A stretch of DNA of 6,432 nucleotides from Spirochaetaceae bacterium. Its GTDB lineage: Bacteria; Spirochaetota; Spirochaetia; Treponematales; Breznakiellaceae. Within the stretch, counting starts at the first letter, position 1. Each line of letters opens with the position of its first letter. Shown here piece after piece: positions 5,833-6,432 of the stretch. Made by a program: the position numbers and the translations under genes. The stretch lies in NCBI GenBank assembly GCA_031275595.1, contig JAISOO010000034.1:1-6432 (forward strand), written 5' to 3'. The notes under the pieces are model-generated. The model was not told the origin of the DNA, searched no databases, and saw nothing but the letters and a program-made list of their open reading frames with translations.

Positions 5833-6432
5833 ATGATGACACGTTTTCCATTGTTGAAATTTTTTTTGACCGAAGATGCCGAAGGGGATCAAAAGGCGGA
5901 GGACCGCCGATTCCATGAAATCAGCGCCGATGAATGGGAAGCGTTCAGGACAGAATACAAGATCCCCTCAAGTCATGGTATCGTCTGTATTGTCGAATTT
6001 GATGAAGATGCGGACGAATTGACGAAGGGCTTTGTGGAGAAACTCGGTAACGGGATTTTCTGCCTTTCAAACAATCTTGGGAGCCGAGCTTGTTTTTTTC
6101 TCTCCGGCGTCATTAGACACGAAAAAGCGGAAAGATTGGTTGCTTCGATACAAAAATCAATGCCGGAAACCAGATGTGATTTTGGTATTGGTGAAAACGT
6201 GCCGGGCTTTCTTATCGGATTTTCTTTCATCGAAGCTTTGCGGGATTTAAGGTTGAAAAAAGGGCGCTCAGAACGCCGTCTAAAGGACAGGCTTCGCGTC
6301 AAAGAACTCCGCAGACGGATCGGTATTGCCGAACCTGATGAAATGCGCCGGCTCTTCAGGCTGCTCTGGAATGATGTTTTTACTGATTCCAGTTTTACCC
6401 TGGCAAAAGCCCGGCTCTTCACTTTTTTTACC
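5833..6432 (+). CDS. Probable AraC-type transcriptional regulator, N-terminal part
   Basis: A reading frame of 200 codons that starts at 5833 and is still open at the right edge, so the 3' end is missing. An in-frame TAG at 5821 limits the start to 5833 or the adjacent ATG at 5836; AAGG at 5828-5831 is better spaced for the second. Residues 48-57 (HGIVCIVEFD) and 115-139, with DFGIGE then GFSFIEALRDL, resemble the degenerate GGDEF-like sensor domain of YesN-type AraC regulators, where a vGiG strand precedes an S-x-x-E-A helix. Residues 165-200, with a PDEMRRLFRLLWNDVF helix and LAKARLFTFF, fit the helical linker before the DNA-binding domain. The two helix-turn-helix motifs that would prove this lie beyond the window, so the call is inference. 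It is closer to 50% G+C than the gene pair before it. A run of eight T at 5860-5867 lies within codons 10-12. Confidence 0.5.
   Translation, partial: MMTRFPLLKFFLTEDAEGDQKAEDRRFHEISADEWEAFRTEYKIPSSHGIVCIVEFDEDADELTKGFVEKLGNGIFCLSNNLGSRACFFLSGVIRHEKAERLVASIQKSMPETRCDFGIGENVPGFLIGFSFIEALRDLRLKKGRSERRLKDRLRVKELRRRIGIAEPDEMRRLFRLLWNDVFTDSSFTLAKARLFTFFT

Noticed and set aside
5973..6422. - strand frame of 149 codons near the right edge
   Set aside because: It is Ser/Arg/Lys-rich, without a family pattern, and is covered by the longer + strand frame open from 5833.
1..6432. Search for CRISPR repeats, tRNAs, transposases and toxin-antitoxin or defence genes
   Set aside because: No regularly spaced repeats, tRNA-like cloverleaf, transposase motif or terminal inverted repeats were seen. 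The ImmA-like motif alone does not make a phage or toxin module.

Overview
The window carries seven protein-coding genes and no rRNA, tRNA, mobile element or CRISPR array that I can recognise. The best guess for the source is a spirochaete of the Treponema / Breznakiella type. This is inference: the lipoprotein has a relaxed spirochaete-like lipobox (L-L-S-C), and several products look like lineage-restricted hypotheticals that I associate with treponemes. No 16S or other marker gene is present to confirm it. Base composition is very uneven. The outer genes are close to 50% G+C in hand-counted lines, whereas the lipoprotein gene and the gene upstream of yggU reach about 77% G+C in single lines.

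Layout, left to right. (1) A + strand pair, 20-1471 and 1496-2200, encodes a DUF4127 protein and a small putative zinc metallopeptidase with HELFH and a downstream E..A..FA..LL motif. (2) A - strand pair, transcribed 4743 to 2187, encodes a nucleotidyltransferase-like protein (3964-4743) and then a large lipoprotein (2187-3947). The lipoprotein's C-terminal domain also has a metallopeptidase signature (HEGFH, then NEFMAH). The two pairs converge and overlap tail to tail by 14 bases, with no room for a separate intergenic terminator. (3) A short A+T-rich gap (4744-4780) separates the - strand pair from a divergent + strand pair: an unrecognised G+C-rich gene (4781-5449) and, 2 bases later, a clear DUF167/YggU gene (5452-5751). 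(4) After an 80-base purine-rich intergenic stretch with short direct repeats, a reading frame opens at 5833 and runs off the right edge without a stop. It looks like the front part of an AraC-type regulator whose DNA-binding domain would lie outside the window.

How the genes work together is mostly unknown. The two metallopeptidase-like proteins lie in separate, convergent transcription units. One appears cytoplasmic and the other lipid-anchored outside the cytoplasm. The DUF4127 gene is probably co-transcribed with the cytoplasmic one, and the nucleotidyltransferase-like gene with the lipoprotein. I see no defence system, secondary-metabolite cluster or mobile element. The points most worth a second look are the two unrelated HExxH proteins sharing a 3' overlap, the large uncharacterised lipoprotein, and the truncated regulator at the right edge.
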